Shown here piece by piece: positions 55,172 through 63,439 of a stretch of 64,000 nt of DNA. A program made the translations under genes and the position numbers. The stretch comes from Planctomycetota bacterium (GTDB lineage: Bacteria; Planctomycetota; Uabimicrobiia; Uabimicrobiales; Uabimicrobiaceae), in contig JAJDCR010000080.1 of the NCBI GenBank assembly GCA_029260735.1, positions 1 through 64,000 of the forward strand. The letters run 5' to 3'. Numbering within the stretch: position 1 is the stretch's first letter; the number at the start of each line of letters is the position of its first letter. The notes beneath the pieces are model-generated. The model was not told the origin of the DNA. It saw only the letters and a program-made list of their open reading frames with translations, and did not search any database.

Positions 55172-55774
55172 ATGGAACTAGTACCTATAGACCCCGCCAT
55201 ACCTGGCGTTACTAAATTTGATGCTGTTTGTGGTATAGCTGGTGAAAGTAATAAATACTATTTTTTTAACGGTAATAATTGTTGGAGGGCACAAGGTGGT
55301 TGGAATGAGCCATTTATAATCCAGACTGAATGGGTCATAGAAGGTCCGTTTGATGCTATATGTGGTATCCCTGGAAAATCTGATAAGTATTATATTTTCA
55401 AAGGTCACTATGTTTGGTTAAATCAAGGGAATATTACATATCCAGCAAAGCTCATCAAGGATGAATTTCAACTTGATACGCAAAAATTAAAAATAGATAA
55501 TTTAGATGCGGTGTGCAGTGTTCCCAATAAAGAGGATAGCGGAAGCAACATATACTACTTTTTCAAAGGGCAGCAATACTGGAAATTTGCACGCCAAGTA
55601 CTAGAAGCACCTAAAACCATCGAGGATGACTGGGGTCTTGATGGCCCATTTGATGCTGTTTGTGCTATTAGTGGGGATACTAATGTATACTATATATTCA
55701 AGGGAAGAAATTTTTATACAAACGATGGATCTTTAACTGGTCCACAAGACATAGTCCAGTGGTATAAAAGCTAA
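55172..55774 (+). CDS. Hemopexin-repeat protein, 200 aa
   Basis: Four hemopexin-like repeats of ~50 residues: FDAVCGIAGESNKYYFFNG, FDAICGIPGKSDKYYIFKG, LDAVCSVPNKEDS...YYFFKG and FDAVCAISGDTNVYYIFKG. Together they would build a four-bladed propeller. No signal peptide; cytoplasmic or released by other means. TAAAGGAAAA precedes the ATG. Bacterial members are common beside toxin or secreted proteins; role unknown. Confidence 0.85.
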   Translation: MELVPIDPAIPGVTKFDAVCGIAGESNKYYFFNGNNCWRAQGGWNEPFIIQTEWVIEGPFDAICGIPGKSDKYYIFKGHYVWLNQGNITYPAKLIKDEFQLDTQKLKIDNLDAVCSVPNKEDSGSNIYYFFKGQQYWKFARQVLEAPKTIEDDWGLDGPFDAVCAISGDTNVYYIFKGRNFYTNDGSLTGPQDIVQWYKS

Positions 55775-56269
55775 CTTTAGCCAAGAAAAAATGGAAGTGT
55801 CATGATAAGAATACATTGCTAACACTCTTTTGTTATATTAGGGTCACAAGCAACATTTCTACATAAAATATCGCACCGGGTAGTTCCATGCCTTTGCAGG
55901 CCTAGAATGAACGAAGCTGTCACTAGTGGACGTTTGATATTTAAGTGGTTCATAATCAATTATTTACAGTAGGCCGCCAAGAAAACGACCGTTTTTCTTG
56001 TAGTCACCAGAAGTTCGTAGTGGACACCAGTGTCCACCTTGCCAAGCACAACAACACCGCCACCATCTTAACCATGCCACTTAGTAGCCTTCAGAATCAT
56101 CATCAGGAAGGATGTCTGAACTTAATAAAACAATATCAGACAGATTTTCGATAAGCTTTTTATGCAATTCTCCCATATAATCCAACTTCAAAAAATAAGA
56201 AGAGTATTTTTTTATTAGATAATAGATAAACCTATAAAGCATGTCAAATTTCCATTTATGAGGTAAAAA
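55775..56269. other. Intergenic region without a supported gene
   Basis: A 69-codon ORF at 55945-56154 (MVHNQLFTVGRQENDRFSCS) has no ribosome site and no family look. The middle (about 55960-56110) is noticeably GC-richer than its flanks and may be the remnant of a transferred gene. No clear repeats. Confidence 0.5.
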
Positions 56270-57028
56270 ATGTATAAACGACTCGGTATCTCAATTCTCT
56301 TTATCTTTACTCTTTCTGGTTGTATAGATGCAAAATTTACCATAAAAGAACCCCTTCTCTTTGTCTCCGAGCAAGCAGGAACGCCGAAAAAACGTAACAC
56401 CGACTACCCTGCTACATTTTTACCAGACGTAAAAAAAACAAAAGTCGGCTGCAACAACAAAATTCGTGGTTTTGACGGGCAATTTGTCTACGAAAAAGTT
56501 GAGCGTAGCTTCCCTGTATTTGGCGATTTTAAACCCGTGAAACGTAATCCAAACGAACTCATTTTACAGTTTTTAGAAACTCGTGAAGTTGTTGAACGAC
56601 CCGGACAAAAAAATATTATCGAAGACAAACGCGTGCTCGAAATTTTTCACCCACAGCGTAGTGCCGACTCCATTGCCTACTTTCGTTGCTTATTCGAAGC
56701 ACAAATAAGCTACAAGGTAACAGGTATTGTTGCCATTGTTAGTCTCGATGACCTTGGCAATAAAAAGTTTCAACAGTTTATTCAGAAAGGCCTCGGTGAT
56801 GTGCTGGCAAAAAAGAATAACGCATTGATTCTCTCAATTATTAAACGCACACTACCGAACAAGTTTGTGCCAGAAGGTGTTGATGCCCAGCGGCTTATCA
56901 ATTTAGTTAAAGATAAGAAAAAAATTATCTGGACACTCAACTATACCTTCGACTCTAGCAAAACCACACCGGAAAAAATTACCTTAAAATGGGCCGACTC
57001 AATCGGCGATGGCTCGTTGAGTAAGTGA
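56270..57028 (+). CDS. Lipoprotein of unknown function, 252 aa
   Basis: A signal peptide ending in a lipobox (FIFTLSGC at ~13-18) predicts a lipid anchor. The mature part is alpha/beta with Lys-rich ends (DKKKIIWTLNYTF). GAGG lies before the ATG. Codon use is GC-richer than that of the neighbours (GCC, CGC, GGC near the end), suggesting transfer. No family recognised. Confidence 0.7.
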   Translation: MYKRLGISILFIFTLSGCIDAKFTIKEPLLFVSEQAGTPKKRNTDYPATFLPDVKKTKVGCNNKIRGFDGQFVYEKVERSFPVFGDFKPVKRNPNELILQFLETREVVERPGQKNIIEDKRVLEIFHPQRSADSIAYFRCLFEAQISYKVTGIVAIVSLDDLGNKKFQQFIQKGLGDVLAKKNNALILSIIKRTLPNKFVPEGVDAQRLINLVKDKKKIIWTLNYTFDSSKTTPEKITLKWADSIGDGSLSK

Positions 57029-57408
57029 TAAACCTATAAGGGATATCACAACAAACTTGCCGCTAGTTTGGGTGAGTTCTAGTACTCAAGGTTTTAAATT
57101 TCAGTGCCGATTAATGTGAGTATAGTTTTAACTAATGTGAGCATGAATTTATGATTGTTAGCATATAGCATTATCAATGTGGGCTTGGTGACATTTCAGT
57201 GGCGATATAATTTGGGTTTGAAACTGCTATAATTCTTAGCATGTCCATTATGGTTGATAGCCTCTCAGTCTAGGTAAATAAAAAATCTCTTGGATTAGCA
57301 AGGCAGTGAGTAGAGATGTTCTCTTCGTTTATAGAATAGCTAAGTCACTAAAAAAATTCTTAACAAACGACTTTTAGTATTAGGACTCTATTATTAATTT
57401 AAGGAAAT
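57029..57408. other. AT-rich intergenic region with short repeats
   Basis: TAATGTGAGTAT (near 57113), TAATGTGAGCAT (near 57134) and CAATGTGGGCTT (near 57176) recur. They may be binding sites for the HTH protein downstream. Nothing else recognised. Confidence 0.45.
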
Positions 57409-57411
57409 TTG

Positions 57412-58080
57412 ATGTATATCACCTATACTGAAGCCTCAGAAAAATTCAAGGTAAGCAAGATCACTATACTAAATTGGGTTAAGCTTGGGCGTTTGCAGAG
57501 TGGCCCGTTAATAGGAAAGGCTAAAACCGTGACAAGGGAAAGTGCCAACACTCTTCTTGAAGATTCTAATTTCATGCAAGAGCTATCTATTTCCCAATCA
57601 AAAACGAGCAAACTCTCTAAAGTAGATGCTCATGAGATACGCCTAAACAGTTTGGAGAGGGAAGTAAAAGAACTAAGAGAGTTTAAGGAAAAGATAATGG
57701 GATCGTTAAGCAACGATCATTTACAAAAACTAACGTTAAGCAACAAAGAAAAAGCGGTCACTGCCAAAGCTAAGCCCAAAGATAACAAGCCAGAAAAAAA
57801 GAGAAAATCTTCTCCATTCTCAAAATGTAGCGGAATTTATATGAGTGGAATTTGCCCAAAATCCTGTTCTCTAGGCAGTTGCATGCATAGTTTTAGAGGA
57901 GACAAGCGAGAGTTTATTGAGGAGTGCATCTCTTTGGGGATAGCTAAAAGCTCTATTTGCATACAAGGCAAAGGAAGCCACTTATCAAGATGGCTAGACG
58001 GCAAACAGACGGCTTCCGAGAAGAAAATAGAGGAGTGGTTTAAAAAGGCGTGCGAGCTGAGAGAGAAAAAATCAAAATGA
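57412..58080 (+). CDS. HTH (MerR/excisionase-like) protein with Cys cluster, 222 aa
   Basis: From ATG 57412, with AAGGAAA upstream. The N-terminus MYITYTEASEKFKVSKITIL, then NWVKLGRLQSGPLIGKAKTV is a helix-turn-helix of the excisionase/HTH_17 type. A coiled-coil middle (SLEREVKELREFKEK) and a C-terminal Cys cluster (CSGIYMSGICPKSCSLGSCM) followed by a basic helix. A site-specific DNA-binding regulator, perhaps for a mobile unit. Confidence 0.7.
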   Translation: MYITYTEASEKFKVSKITILNWVKLGRLQSGPLIGKAKTVTRESANTLLEDSNFMQELSISQSKTSKLSKVDAHEIRLNSLEREVKELREFKEKIMGSLSNDHLQKLTLSNKEKAVTAKAKPKDNKPEKKRKSSPFSKCSGIYMSGICPKSCSLGSCMHSFRGDKREFIEECISLGIAKSSICIQGKGSHLSRWLDGKQTASEKKIEEWFKKACELREKKSK

Positions 58081-58091
58081 GTGAACCCAAA

Positions 58092-58148
58092 GAGTTTGCA
58101 AATACAAACCTCTATATCTGTGGTCAGAAAGTTTGCAAATACAAACTT
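58092..58148. repeat. Two copies of the palindromic repeat
   Basis: GAGTTTGCAAATACAAACCT (58092-58111) and AAGTTTGCAAATACAAACTT (58129-58148) belong to the 36/37-bp repeat family. A partial third copy (AAAAGTTTGC) follows near 58164. The repeat sits right after the HTH gene. Confidence 0.85.
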
Positions 58149-58335
58149 CTGCATCTGGCATCGAAAAGTTTGCTCCGTTACAATCATCACAAAATAGATA
58201 CATCTACACCGTATTATATGCCCTCAGTTCTTAGAGGAATAATCTTGTGGAATCTCCTTTTAAGCATCCAGTTTGATGCTACCAAGCGCATAAAATGTAT
58301 TATACCCTTATCTATATGACAATTAGAGGTTAAAA

Positions 58336-58702
58336 ATGTGTAACTGTGCAAAAGATCAGACAACCGAGAACGACTTAGAAAAATTAGCTGAGTCCTTAAA
58401 AAATAATGAAAAACCAAAAGGCATAGGCGTATTTGTTATACCTGCTCCAGAAATAGGAAAACTTAAATAAAGTTGTAATTTGCGAAGAAGAAATTACCTA
58501 TGAGGAATGTGCAAAGCGTGGGCATAATTGCGAAGGTTTTAAATGGGTTTTTGGAAAAACTAAAGCAGACGCACAAGCGGCAAAAGAGGAAAAACCCAAC
58601 TGTGGTATGTGCAGAAATCGTAATACAAATCCATATTGTGCAGGTAACTCTTTAAAATGTATGTGCTCACCAACTCATAACATGTGTATTCCTAAAAAAT
58701 AA
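58336..58702 (+). pseudogene. Small Cys-rich protein, probably frameshifted
   Basis: ATG 58336, with GAGGT upstream, gives 44 residues (MCNCAKDQTTENDLEKLAES ... PAPEIGKLK) and a stop. A second frame with no start continues at once with VVICEEEITYEECAKRGHNC and a Cys-rich end (CGMCRNRN...CAGNSLKCMCS, then CIPKK). A single base change would join them; alternatively two genes are coupled. Likely metal binding. Confidence 0.5.
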
Positions 58703-58792
58703 GATCTTAATTCAGTGCTATAGGTCTAAGAGTTATTTCTCTTAGGCCAGCACTAGCTCTCAAAAGAATAGTTACATTGGAGCAGAAAGAGG

Positions 58793-59092
58793 TTACAATC
58801 TTGATCGAATTCGCTTTATCATATCCATTTTCTCATGAAACACAGCAACAATAATAATGTCCTCTTCTCTCGGGAAATAGAAAATGTAATGTTTACGGTG
58901 ATGATACACCCTAATATTTTTATGGACTTGATATTTTACCGGAGCGACTTCTGGGTGAGAAGCAATCTTAAAAAAAGATTGCTCCAACCCTAACAAATAG
59001 CTATCTGCTCGTTCAGTACCCCATTCTTCATATCCATACATCCATATGTCATGCACATCTTCTGCCGCTTCGTCTGTTAAATGATAAGACAT
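58793..59092 (-). CDS. parE: ParE-type toxin
   Basis: 99 aa with the RelE/ParE fold: YHLTDEAAEDVHDIWMYGYE, RADSYLLGLEQSFFKIASHP, IRVYHHRKHYIFYF and a C-terminal MDMIKRIRSRL. ParE toxins poison DNA gyrase; related RelE members cut mRNA, but the motif set here suits ParE. It overlaps the antitoxin gene by one base. The pair should stabilise the plasmid. Confidence 0.9.
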   Translation of the reverse strand: MSYHLTDEAAEDVHDIWMYGYEEWGTERADSYLLGLEQSFFKIASHPEVAPVKYQVHKNIRVYHHRKHYIFYFPREEDIIIVAVFHEKMDMIKRIRSRL

Positions 59093-59334
59093 TAATGCCC
59101 TTTCACCTCTTTTTTAGCATCAGCGATAATGTCCCTAACCGTTTTACTGGATAGTTCACCCGCTTCTGCCCTTGCTATTCTAGGGATAAGCGTTGCGCGC
59201 AATTCGCTATAAGGGTCATTTTCTTCCATATGACGAAGTGCATCCCTGACAACCTCACTAGCGTTGTTATACATGCCTGTCTTAACTCGTCTGTGAATAA
59301 GGTCTTCCATTTCTTTTGTAAGAGCGATATTCAT
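59092..59334 (-). CDS. parD: ParD-type antitoxin
   Basis: 80 aa ribbon-helix-helix protein: MNIALTKEMEDLIHRRVKTG, YNNASEVVRDALRHMEE and a C-terminal helix that binds ParE. It represses its own promoter, which carries a palindrome at 59382-59401. GGAGAT lies upstream of the start. Confidence 0.92.
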   Translation of the reverse strand: MNIALTKEMEDLIHRRVKTGMYNNASEVVRDALRHMEENDPYSELRATLIPRIARAEAGELSSKTVRDIIADAKKEVKGH

Positions 59335-59374
59335 ATTTACATCTCCTCATTTATAAAGCTCTGAATATACATCC

Positions 59375-59404
59375 ATTATACACAATATGCACCGATATTG
59401 TCAA
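59375..59404 (-). promoter_or_regulatory. parDE promoter and operator
   Basis: On the minus strand TTGACA (59404-59399) and TATAAT (59380-59375) are 18 bases apart, a near-consensus sigma-70 promoter. ACAATAT and ATATTGT (59382-59401) form a palindrome between and over the boxes, a fitting ParD operator. Confidence 0.85.
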
Positions 59405-59788
59405 TATAAGTACATATCTTGTTAAAAAAAATATTATGAGAGACGAAAACAAGCTAACTCGTGATTGATTCTGACCGCATGTTGTCCATTTATTAATTCA
59501 TGGACAAACCTGTCCACTAACACAGAAAAAACGATTTTAGGGATAGGGAGATAGGGCCGATAGAGATGTCCATTAAACTATAACTTAATAGACATACTAC
59601 AACTGAAGACGAAAGCATCAGCATGACTGTCTGTCTCTACAAATCAGAACCAAAAATAGAATGGTTCTATACTCTAGAACAGAGTATGGTATGCTTCCAG
59701 GATTCGTGTAAAATCCTTATCTGGTAGGATTTTGTACGAATCCTGGAAGCATACATTATTTAGAACTAATTTGTTTTCCCATTGAGTC
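59405..59788. other. Intergenic region with palindromes
   Basis: No gene. It contains AGAACC...GGTTCT (near 59647-59666), TACTCTAGAACAGAGTA (near 59669-59686) and the large hairpin at 59690-59753. Confidence 0.6.
59690..59753. repeat. Long inverted repeat, 28-bp arms
   Basis: TATGCTTCCAGGATTCGTGT followed by AAAATCCT pairs with AGGATTTTGTACGAATCCTGG followed by AAGCATA across an 8-base loop (TATCTGGT), with only two mismatched positions. It could be a transcribed hairpin, a cruciform or the end of a small mobile element. Confidence 0.8.
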
Positions 59789-60211
59789 TTACCAAAGCCA
59801 AGAGATTAAAGCTGCTCCAACCGCAGCAGCAACAGAGACAACGAGGATCACAGGGACTGTAACTGGTGCTGATATTGCCGTAAGAACTAAAGCTGTTCCA
59901 GCTCCCGCCAACAACGCTGCGCTACCAGCAGCAGTTGTGATTCTTCCTGGTTTTCCAAGTGCGGCTCGAGTTGGTGCTGGTAAGTATTTGTCCCAAAGGG
60001 CATTGAATATAAAACCATACAGCATACCAAAAACAAAAGCCCATCCGAATAGTTCTCCTAAAGGAGGTGGGGCAAAACTTGGTGGGGTAGCACTTGGTGG
60101 GGTGCTTCTTGAGATGGTTATATAGCTCATAATCGCTGTGCAAACGCCAATAGTAGCGACAAGTATTTGCCTTTTTCTGCTTACCACAGAATCATTTTTT
60201 TTTTGATCCAT
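59789..60211 (-). CDS. Small membrane protein, 140 aa
   Basis: Hydrophobic segments at ~15-33, 52-72 and 92-140 (FGWAFVFGMLYGFIFNALW; LLAGAGTALVLTAISAPV). A Pro-rich linker (PPSATPPSFAPPPL) lies between. The Gly/Ala-rich C-terminus is holin- or Gly-zipper-like in look. No family named. Confidence 0.65.
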   Translation of the reverse strand: MDQKKNDSVVSRKRQILVATIGVCTAIMSYITISRSTPPSATPPSFAPPPLGELFGWAFVFGMLYGFIFNALWDKYLPAPTRAALGKPGRITTAAGSAALLAGAGTALVLTAISAPVTVPVILVVSVAAAVGAALISWLW

Positions 60212-60330
60212 TTTGTTCTCCCAACAAAATAAAAGGATTGTTTTACGCTCACAAACAAATTTTTTACAACAATAAAAAAACCGGCTTGCTTAGGAGGGCT
60301 TGCGAGTTTTTCCATATTTATAGTATCCAA

Positions 60331-60566
60331 AAGTTTGCAAATACAAACTTCTGCATCTGTAGTCAGAAGTTTGCAAATACAAACTTCTGTATCTGTAGTC
60401 AGAAGTTTGCAAATACAAACTTCTGTATCTGTAGTCAGAAGTTTGCAAATACAAACTTCTGTATCTGTGGTCAAAAGTTTGTAAATACAAACTTCTGTAT
60501 CTGTAGTCAAAAGTTTGTAAATACAAACCTCTATATCTGTAGTCAAAAGTTTGTAAATACAAACTT
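60331..60566. repeat. Tandem array of the 36-bp palindromic repeat, 7 copies
   Basis: AAGTTTGCAAATACAAACTT starts at 60331, 60367, 60403, 60439, 60475, 60511 and 60547, exactly every 36 bases. The 16 bases between (e.g. CTGTATCTGTAGTCAG) are also nearly constant. The ORFs across it are artefacts of the multiple-of-three period. Together with the array at 61779-61982 it brackets the gene before parB. Confidence 0.95.
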
Positions 60567-60717
60567 CTAATATTAGGAATCTATCTCTTAGACTATCTTT
60601 CTAATTTTTCTTTACCTATCAACTTGATTAAGTATTCCTGATCTTTATTGGCTTTTTCTAGTATGGTCTAATATGCTAACCATATTTCCATGCTATCCTA
60701 AAAGTGAAAAGAGAGAT

Positions 60718-61653
60718 TCAAATACTTTGTAGCATCCCCAAAGCATCCTCAACTTCATAATCCCTAACGATACCATAAATTCCCTTAGCATATCCATCCT
60801 CGATATCAACACTATTGAGCACAGCTTTCTTGATAATCTCAGAGATCTCCATTATCGGGCGCACCATTTCATTCAGTTCATCAGTATATTCTTGGCCAGC
60901 TATATCAGTATAAAGCTTGGGTAAATTTTTAAATTCTACGAATCGAACTTCCATATTATGGGGTAATTTTCGCTTATTTTTTGACTTTATTGACTTGGTA
61001 TCTCTGAGCAAAGAAACCTCTCTCCCTGGTAATAATGTGTCTTTTTTCCACCCAATCAAATAGCAAATAAAGAGAATATTATTCTCGTAGAATAGTCCCA
61101 TTTGTCCATCCTGGTAAATGAACTGCTCTGCCTCTACATTCACTGTTCTAGAATCCCACTCATTAAAAAATGTAGTTTGTTGAGCTAGAGTAGTATCTTG
61201 AATTCCCTCTTCAAAGAGAGATAAGTATTTATAGACTGCCTGAGGAGAGCTGGTGATAGAAAGTTTAACATCGAGAATTAATAATGGGGCGTTTGCAGAA
61301 TAAAAACTATCCATACAAAGTGAATCAGGGCGTAGTATTTTTTGGCGGGACTTAGTTGGTGCAGGTATATTCTTTTCACTCCAACTAAGATGAAGTCGAT
61401 CAATGATTCTTTTTTCTAAGAGATGCAAAGCATTACTTAGATAAGCTAATGTTTTTCGTGAGGAGACTGGGGGGAGGTCCGCGTCTTGCAAAATTTCGTT
61501 CCACGTTTTACCTAGCTTTTTCATTAACGTATGAGAACGAGGAGCTTCTCGTTTACGATGGTCATTGTAAAGAGATGGAGTTAATGTTGTGATCTCTTTA
61601 CAATGTTTTTGAACTTCCTGGAGAGCATAGTAAATGTGTTCTTGCATTGCCAT
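60718..61653 (-). CDS. Putative nuclease-like protein, 311 aa
   Basis: The N-terminal ~70 residues (LTPSLYNDHRKREAPRSHTL, LGKTWNEILQDADLPP) resemble the helical repeats often attached to HNH/homing endonucleases. Further on, RPDSLCMDSFYS...PLLILDVKLSIT gives PD followed by Asp-x-Lys, a possible PD-(D/E)XK site, and the rest is alpha/beta. Its position between two repeat arrays and next to parB suggests it could act on the repeats. Function is inference. Confidence 0.5.
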   Translation of the reverse strand: MAMQEHIYYALQEVQKHCKEITTLTPSLYNDHRKREAPRSHTLMKKLGKTWNEILQDADLPPVSSRKTLAYLSNALHLLEKRIIDRLHLSWSEKNIPAPTKSRQKILRPDSLCMDSFYSANAPLLILDVKLSITSSPQAVYKYLSLFEEGIQDTTLAQQTTFFNEWDSRTVNVEAEQFIYQDGQMGLFYENNILFICYLIGWKKDTLLPGREVSLLRDTKSIKSKNKRKLPHNMEVRFVEFKNLPKLYTDIAGQEYTDELNEMVRPIMEISEIIKKAVLNSVDIEDGYAKGIYGIVRDYEVEDALGMLQSI

Positions 61654-61778
61654 CTTTGTTTACTGAAAAGATTTTGTCAAAATTATTTCCTAGTATACTC
61701 TATCAATTTCTTCTTTGGGGCATTGTCAAAGAGAAGACCTTCCCCTTGATATTCTATTCTTCTGTATCTCTCATTCAA

Positions 61779-61982
61779 AAGTTTGCAAATACAAACTTCT
61801 GTATCTGTAGTCAAAAAGTTTGCAAATACAAACTTCTGTATCTGGCATCGAAAAGTTTGTAAATGCAAACTTCTATATCTGTCGTTCAAAAGTTTGTAAA
61901 TACAAACTTCTGCATCTCTCATCGAAAAGTTTGCAAATACAAACTTCTATATCTGTCGTCAAAAGTTTGTAACTACAAACTT
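61779..61982. repeat. Array of the 37-bp palindromic repeat, 6 copies
   Basis: Copies begin at 61779, 61816, 61853, 61890, 61927 and 61963. Cores vary slightly (AAGTTTGTAAATGCAAACTT, AAGTTTGTAACTACAAACTT). The last copy ends one base before the parB stop codon. Spacing is 37 bases, one more than in the other array. Confidence 0.95.
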
Positions 61983-62705
61983 TTAATCCTGGGATTCTAT
62001 CTCTTGGATTATCTTCCTAATTTTTTCTTTACCTATCAACTTGATCAAATATCCCTGGTCTTTTTTGGCTCTCTCTAGCACGGTGTTAATTGCTATATCT
62101 ATTTGCTTTTTTGTCAAATCTGTTTTTTGTTCGGGCTCTACTTTTCTCATAGCGTCGTATATTCTTCTAACGCCTAATCCCTTATATCTTTTTCTCTCTT
62201 CTTCAGTTGCTTTAGATATAAAAAGCAACTGACTAACCATACTTTTATCTAGCCCCAAAGATTTAGATATCTCGTGTTGCTTTATTCCCTCAGACACCAA
62301 AGCTGAAATCCCATCAGCCTGCTCAAATGCTGACAAATCTGATCTTTGTATATTTTCAATCAACTGAAGAACTGACTTTTTATGTGCATCGGGTTCATCA
62401 ATTACAATACTTTTTATCGTTGATTTTTCCAAACGATTATGAGCTTGGTAGCGTCTTTCTCCGGCAACAATAATATATCCAGTCCCATTCCTGTAGACAA
62501 TTATCGGTTGTATTAATCCTTGATCTTTAATAGAAGCAGCAAGTCCAGCGAGCTCTTCTTCATCGATTTCTTTTCGTGGCTGGTTAGGATCTGGATGAAT
62601 ATCAGAAAGAACAATTTCTTGTACAGCATCATTAGTTTCTTCGTTAGAAACATCATTAGAGTTGCTACCAGTCATGAACATCTTTTTTAGAAAGTCGTCG
62701 CCCAT
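61983..62705 (-). CDS. parB: ParB partition protein
   Basis: 240 aa. N-terminal ParB/Srx domain (IHPDPNQPRKEIDEEELAGL, LIQPIIVYRNGTGY, IVAGERRYQAHNRL with the GERR CTP-binding box), then ENIQRSDLSAFEQADGISAL and an HTH (HEISKSLGLDKSMVSQLLFI), and a C-terminal dimer part. It binds parS sites and stimulates ParA. Its start overlaps the parA stop by one base. Confidence 0.95.
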   Translation of the reverse strand: MGDDFLKKMFMTGSNSNDVSNEETNDAVQEIVLSDIHPDPNQPRKEIDEEELAGLAASIKDQGLIQPIIVYRNGTGYIIVAGERRYQAHNRLEKSTIKSIVIDEPDAHKKSVLQLIENIQRSDLSAFEQADGISALVSEGIKQHEISKSLGLDKSMVSQLLFISKATEEERKRYKGLGVRRIYDAMRKVEPEQKTDLTKKQIDIAINTVLERAKKDQGYLIKLIGKEKIRKIIQEIESQD

Positions 62706-63433
62706 TAAACACTCCTCTCTATTTCTTTAGATATTTTTTTATAATCTTGTGCCACTGTGCTTTTAGGATATTTTAGACAACAGGGTAATCCTAATCCACT
62801 ACTTTTTTGAGCAAATACGCTTTCTCTCGCAGGAGTTTTTATCACGGTAGATTTTTTTTCTTTAGAGAAATATTCAACCACCTGTTTCGAAACTGTTTTC
62901 CTTGCCTGATGACGGCACAATAAAAACTTGTACTTCACACCTTCGGCTACTTCTTTAATAAGTTTTTCTTGTCGCATTGCTCCAGCTAATGCTAAAGGAT
63001 CAGAACTGGAAACTGGGATAATTGCTAAGTCCGCAGATTTTAAAGCGGTAATTGATAAACCTGTAATATTACAATGTAAGTCTACAAGGACGTAGTCATA
63101 GACAGATTTCAAAGAATCAATGGACTTCTTTAAATTGATAGCGGACTTTTCAGAGTCGTACAAAAAAATTCTATCATTAGATGGTATGAAAGAGAAGTTC
63201 CCATCACTATAAAGAGAACTAGAATATTTGTTTCCATTTAGAATATTTGTTACGTCTTTTCCGTTTGCCTCAATAATCCCACTGACACACAGAGTTGCAC
63301 TTTTATTTAGATCAAGATCTATAAGAACCACTTTCTTTTTTCGACTTAAGCACCAAGCCAAATTAACCATCGAAGTGGTTTTTCCTGTCCCCCCCTTGGT
63401 GGATGCGGAGACAATAACTTTTCCCAATACCAT
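62705..63433 (-). CDS. parA: ParA partition ATPase
   Basis: 242 aa. Deviant Walker A KGGTGKTTSMVNLAW (the signature Lys is present), Walker A' VVLIDLDLNKSATL, and Walker B VLVDLHCNITGLS. It lacks an N-terminal HTH, so it is a type Ib-like ParA. It moves plasmid copies along the nucleoid with ParB. Confidence 0.95.
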   Translation of the reverse strand: MVLGKVIVSASTKGGTGKTTSMVNLAWCLSRKKKVVLIDLDLNKSATLCVSGIIEANGKDVTNILNGNKYSSSLYSDGNFSFIPSNDRIFLYDSEKSAINLKKSIDSLKSVYDYVLVDLHCNITGLSITALKSADLAIIPVSSSDPLALAGAMRQEKLIKEVAEGVKYKFLLCRHQARKTVSKQVVEYFSKEKKSTVIKTPARESVFAQKSSGLGLPCCLKYPKSTVAQDYKKISKEIERSV

Positions 63434-63439
63434 ACTACT

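Noticed and set aside
55945..56154. 69-codon ORF between the hemopexin-repeat and lipoprotein genes
   Set aside because: No ribosome site, no family character and unusual composition; more likely a remnant.
60331..60566. CRISPR-like array (regular 36-bp period)
   Set aside because: The 16-base segments between palindromes are nearly identical, so there are no variable spacers, and no cas gene is near. It is a tandem repeat.
60181..60570. ORFs on both strands across the repeat array
   Set aside because: They exist because the 36-bp period is a multiple of three and lacks stops; the products are 12-residue repeats with no ribosome site.
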